The notes under the pieces were generated by a model. That model did no database searches, had not been told where the DNA came from, and worked only from the letters and a program-made list of their open reading frames with translations. From Halorubrum salsamenti (GTDB lineage: Archaea > Halobacteriota > Halobacteria > Halobacteriales > Haloferacaceae), in contig NZ_VCNL01000002.1 of assembly GCF_007671685.1 (NCBI RefSeq), positions 372,001-436,000 of the forward strand: a stretch of 64,000 bases of DNA. Reading direction: 5' to 3'. Below are positions 60,699-64,000 of the stretch, piece after piece. Position 1 is the stretch's first letter. Each line of letters begins with the position of its first letter. Both the position numbers and the translations under genes were made by a program.

Positions 60699-61414
60699 GG
60701 CCACACGTTCGCCGGCACCGAGTTAAACGTCACCCGAACGGCGGGGTTTCGGAAGCAGTATTCGATGATCGGTACCGCTTAACACAGCCGGGTCCTCGGT
60801 ACGCGAGACTCGCCAGACCCGCGGCAGCGGCGTCGCCGGCGCGTGGTACGTCTCGCGGCCGGGTCGGCCGCCGCCGAGAACGGCGAGGAGCGGGCGATCG
60901 ACGACCGGCTTTCTGCGCCGACTTCGTCGCTGTGGGACGTCCGGAATGCGTTCGGGAGCGACGACCAGGCGAGATGCGCGACACTGCGGTGAAGGAAATC
61001 CGCAGCGCTCGCCGGAATCGAGCGCGCGAACGCCGCCATCGACGCCCCGCTGTGAGCAGCGGAATCCGCTGACGCCGTGCGATTCACCCGAGCGACGGCG
61101 CGTTCGGCGGGAGCCGACTGCCCGGCCTCCCCGACGGTCGTCGCTCAGGTCGTTCAACCACCCGTATCGCACTGATAAATCAACAGCCGCGATATCAATT
61201 GCAGATCGGGCGTCGTCACCGCTCCGTATCGCTCCGGCACCGGTCCGGGAGGCCGGAGTTCCGCGCCCTCTCTTTCCGGTGTGATACCGCTCGGTGCTCG
61301 TCGTCGAGAGCCCTGCAATCGGGGTCGTCCGCGTCGCGTGCAAGCGGAGAAATAAGCCGGCCTTACTGCTTTGGGAGCCTTCATAACTAATCGAACGGCA
61401 CCGTCACTTCCGAT
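60699..61414. other. Intergenic stretch, possible short remnant on the plus strand
   Basis: About 700 bases. A 49-codon plus-strand frame (60843-60992, GTG start) has haloarchaeal codon bias but no recognised family and no promoter, so it may be a decayed gene. Nothing else is seen. Confidence 0.4.
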
Positions 61415-61645
61415 ATGGATAGTACCAGCATACCGTCGGTCGATCAGCAGCTGTTGTCGGGGATCGAAACCTCGGTGCCGCTACAGTTCTCGGGCGACTT
61501 TCTCGAACTGGCGGTGTTGTTCTTCGTCATCGCGATCGTCGCAGCGGTCCTCGGCGCGCGCGGCGTCGCCGGCCTCTCGATGACCGTCGCGAAGTGGCTC
61601 GTCATCGTCTTCCTCGTGCTGGCAGTCATCTCGATCCTGCTCTGA
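61415..61645 (+). CDS. Small membrane protein, DUF1328-like
   Basis: 76 residues with two membrane helices ([23 protein letters not shown] and [18 protein letters not shown]). The pattern of a GARGVAG turn between two helices resembles the DUF1328/YtjA group of small membrane proteins seen across prokaryotes, whose role is unknown. Preceded by a spacer, alone on its strand. Confidence 0.72.
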   Translation: MDSTSIPSVDQQLLSGIETSVPLQFSGDFLELAVLFFVIAIVAAVLGARGVAGLSMTVAKWLVIVFLVLAVISILL

Positions 61646-61900
61646 ACGGTCGTTCTCCGTTTCTGACGGGCACATGACGAGGGCGGATCGATCGCCGACG
61701 GTTTCCGCCGGACCGGAGACGCCGGTCGCGTGACCCGCTAGTCGGGACTCCGGAGCGGAGAAACGCGTTTCTCGGTGAAAACGGCCTCGGCACTCATAGG
61801 GCTCGTCATCGCTGGTGCCGAGGCAGCTCGGAGCGGTGCATCGTCATCGGCCGGTCGCCCGTAGTCGGCTCGTCGCCTAAAAGGGTCGGGACCGCCGCCG

Positions 61901-62362
61901 TCAGTACCCGAGCTCTTCGTAGTCCTGCGGCTCCTCGTCCGGTCCGAGCCGGAGGAACCGGAGTTCGCGGACCCCCCGAACCGTCCGTCCGGCGTCGACC
62001 GGGGCGACGAACCGCGGCCGGCGGGCCGGCGGGAGGGGCTCGCCCTCGCGTTCGACGGCGAGCACGCCGTCAAGCGCGGTCCGGATCGGCACGCAGACGG
62101 CGTACCCGTCGGCGCCGACGCGGACATGGGTCGCCTCCGGGTCGACGTCCACGTCCGGCCGGTCGAGCAGCGCCGCCACGGGGACGCCGCGCCAGACGCC
62201 GCCCCAGCGCTCGCCGCTGGCGCACAGGAATTCCTCTTCGACGCGTTCAAGCGCGCGGTCGTCGAGCGCGTCGCAGACCACCGTTCCGTCCGCGAGCCCG
62301 CACAGCCGGACCGCGGTCCGCGCGGTCGCGTCCGGATCCCTCTCGCGTTCGCGTGGGCGCAT
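61901..62362 (-). CDS. Small molybdopterin-oxidoreductase-fold protein
   Basis: 153 residues. The sequence resembles part of the sulfite-oxidase type molybdopterin-binding domain: an FLCASGERWGGVWRGVPVAALLD segment, where the family reads C-x-SG...W-x-GVPL-x-LL, and later YAVCVPIRTAL. The domain is shorter than a full sulfite oxidase (about 250 or more residues), so cofactor binding is uncertain. The ATG at 62362 (MRPRERERDPD) is preferred over 62422. Confidence 0.7.
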   Translation of the reverse strand: MRPRERERDPDATARTAVRLCGLADGTVVCDALDDRALERVEEEFLCASGERWGGVWRGVPVAALLDRPDVDVDPEATHVRVGADGYAVCVPIRTALDGVLAVEREGEPLPPARRPRFVAPVDAGRTVRGVRELRFLRLGPDEEPQDYEELGY

Positions 62363-62510
62363 ACCCGGCGGTAGGGGGTCCGGCCTTACAAACCGGCCGC
62401 ACCGTTTTCGCGAACTGGGCATCCGGAGCCGACTTCAGGGGAGCGACAGCGGTCCGGACGCACCGCTCCGGATATGACGCTCGCCGGTCGAAAAATCGGG
62501 GTGCGGCCGG
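62363..62510. other. Short spacer
   Basis: No gene or structure recognised. Confidence 0.4.
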
Positions 62511-62804
62511 TCACTCGCCGCCGTGACACGACCCCGCGTACGCGTTCCATCGGCCGGTTCCGTTCGGAATCCGCCCCGTGTCCGTCGCGTCGAACGTCGC
62601 CGCGGAGCGCGCGACCGCCTCGGCCGCGGTCGGTAGGTCGTCGCTCGCCTCGCGATCGACCGGATCTCCGCCGGTCGACGCCGTCGTTTCCGTCTCGATG
62701 CTCGTCTCGCACGTGCTCGGACCCTCGGGACCGACCGCCGCCTCCGATTCCGAGCCTGGGTCAGCCGTGTACTACGGGTGGCACGTCTCCCCCGAGGGGC
62801 GCAT
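62511..62804 (-). pseudogene. Small gene interrupted by an in-frame TAG
   Basis: From an ATG at 62804 the frame reads MRPSGETCHP, then TAG (62774-62772), then 86 codons with strong haloarchaeal GC3 bias (YTADPGSESEAAVGPEGPST ... WNAYAGSCHGGE) to a TGA at 62511. The part after the TAG has no start codon of its own, so the two parts probably belong to one gene. The Cys in ETCHP, STCET and GSCHGGE could bind a metal. Either a nonsense mutation, a sequencing error or real read-through. No family recognised. Confidence 0.5.
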
Positions 62805-62863
62805 CCTTAATAATTGTTCATGTTTGTTCGGGCGCTGCGGGGCGGCAGGCTCGAACCGCTCGC

Positions 62864-64000
62864 CTACTCGAACGACTCGGGCTCGATACCGGAGAGCCGC
62901 ATCGCGTTGCCGGTGACGCCGAGGCTCATTCCCATGTCGCCGACGACGACCGCGACCGCGACGCTCACCAGTCCCAGCGGCACGCCGAGCGCGAGCAGGA
63001 ACTTCACGCCGAGGCTCGCCCAGACGTTCTGGCGGATAACGCCGTTGGCGGTGTGCGAGAGCGCGTACAGGTACGGGAGCTTTCCCACGTCGTCGCCCAT
63101 CAATGCGATGTCGGCGGTCTCCAAGGCCGTGTCCGTCCCCGCCGCGCCCATCGCGACGCCGACCTCGGCGGTCGCCAGGGCGGGGGCGTCGTTGATCCCG
63201 TCGCCGACCATCGCCACTTCGCCGTACTCGGCCTGCAGCGACTCGACCGCGTCCACTTTCTCCTCGGGCAGGAGGTCGGACCGGTACTCGTCGACCCCCG
63301 CCTGTTCGGCGATCGCCCGCGCGGTCCCCTCGTTGTCGCCGGTCAACATCACGACGCGCTCCACGCCGAGTTCCCGGAGGCGCTCGACCGCGCGCTTCGA
63401 GTCGCGGCGAACCTCGTCGGCGACGGCGACGGCCCCGGTCAGCTCCGTCGCCGTTCCCACGAGCACCACCGTCTTCCCCTCGCGTTCCAGCGCGGCGAGG
63501 GCCCCGTCGGCGAACTCACCGGGAGCGGTGTCGGCGGCTTCCGGACCCCCCTCGGCGACGACCCCGCCGTCGGTCTCCGCCCGCGCCCGAGACAGGTCGA
63601 ACCCGAGCTCCTCGAACAGCGCGGGCTTCCCGGCGTAGTACGTCTCGCCGTCGATCTCGGCGCGTATTCCCTTTCCGGTCAGGCTCTCGAACTCCGTCGG
63701 CTCGGGGAGGTCGTTCACGCCGGCCCGGTCGGCGCGGTCGAGGACCGCAGTCGCGATCGGGTGCTCGCTCCGCCGCTCCAGCGCGGCGGCCAGCCGGAGC
63801 AGCGTTCCTTCGTCGGCGTCGCCCAGCGGGAGCAGGTCCGTGACGGCCAGCTCGCCCTTCGTGAGCGTCCCGGTCTTGTCGAGGGCGACGGCGTCGACGT
63901 CGCCCATCGCTTCGAGGTGATTGCCGCCCTTGATCAGGACGCCGTTCTTCGCCGCGCTCGTGATCCCGGAGACGACGGAGACCGGCGTCGAGATGACGAA
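62864..64000 (-). CDS. Heavy-metal translocating P-type ATPase, C-terminal part
   Basis: 378 residues visible; the N-terminus lies beyond the right edge. The sequence starts within the segment after the CPC metal site (STPVSVVSGITSAAKNGVLIKGG), then the phosphorylation site DKTGTLTKGE, the nucleotide domain (SEHPIATAVLDRA, with the HP motif of P1B pumps), TGDN, and the hinge MVGDGINDAPALATA. Membrane helices follow at the C-terminus. The STPVSVVSGI wording is closest to Zn/Cd/Pb exporters (ZntA/CadA), but without the CPx site and N-terminal domain the metal is not certain. Confidence 0.9.
   Translation of the reverse strand, partial: FVISTPVSVVSGITSAAKNGVLIKGGNHLEAMGDVDAVALDKTGTLTKGELAVTDLLPLGDADEGTLLRLAAALERRSEHPIATAVLDRADRAGVNDLPEPTEFESLTGKGIRAEIDGETYYAGKPALFEELGFDLSRARAETDGGVVAEGGPEAADTAPGEFADGALAALEREGKTVVLVGTATELTGAVAVADEVRRDSKRAVERLRELGVERVVMLTGDNEGTARAIAEQAGVDEYRSDLLPEEKVDAVESLQAEYGEVAMVGDGINDAPALATAEVGVAMGAAGTDTALETADIALMGDDVGKLPYLYALSHTANGVIRQNVWASLGVKFLLALGVPLGLVSVAVAVVVGDMGMSLGVTGNAMRLSGIEPESFE

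Overview
The window is from a haloarchaeon, most likely a Halorubrum-like member of the Halobacteria. The GC content is high and codons end strongly in G or C. Proteins are acidic (Asp/Glu-rich), many genes look leaderless (TATA-like box about 25-30 bases before the ATG), and several families are typical of haloarchaea (RdfA, archaea-specific SMC-related protein, xac pentose pathway, CPxCG zinc-finger microprotein). The genus is inference.

Layout. (1) 1-5.8 kb: the right part of an integrated element. It holds a tyrosine recombinase, a HerA-type ATPase remnant, an AhpD-like protein, a membrane-anchored Mrr-type nuclease and a small zinc protein, and it ends at a 3' half copy of a tRNA-Glu gene. 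(2) 6.5-10.8 kb: a family III CoA-transferase, the rod-determining factor rdfA, ATP-type PEP carboxykinase and a 33-residue zinc microprotein. (3) 11.2-17.2 kb: a pentose oxidation cluster (xacR, xacF, xacA, xacD, xacE) that converts xylose/arabinose to 2-oxoglutarate. (4) 18.1-46.7 kb: an unusual 29-kb island. It holds an SMC-like ATPase, a five-gene operon with an AAA+ ATPase and a very large beta-propeller protein, an opposing eight-gene translationally coupled operon with two tubulin/FtsZ-superfamily GTPases and six membrane or surface proteins, a third tubulin-like GTPase fused to a C2H2-type zinc finger, and further zinc-ribbon/membrane proteins. (5) 46.8-64 kb: housekeeping genes. These are a methyltransferase, a zinc-ribbon protein, a NifU-type Fe-S scaffold and SufS, hemC-cobA-hemD, a phosphohexomutase, a lipoprotein, an ABC substrate-binding protein with a permuted domain order, gamma-glutamyltransferase, small membrane and molybdopterin-fold proteins, and the C-terminal part of a metal P-type ATPase.

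The most interesting part is region 4. Gene overlaps of 1-8 bases, the convergent arrangement and the shared architecture (GTPases, AAA+ ATPase, coiled coils, signal-peptide proteins with Ig-like domains and one C-terminal membrane anchor) suggest one multi-component membrane-associated cytoskeletal or remodelling apparatus. No function is proven by the sequence, and I know of no named system with this composition.
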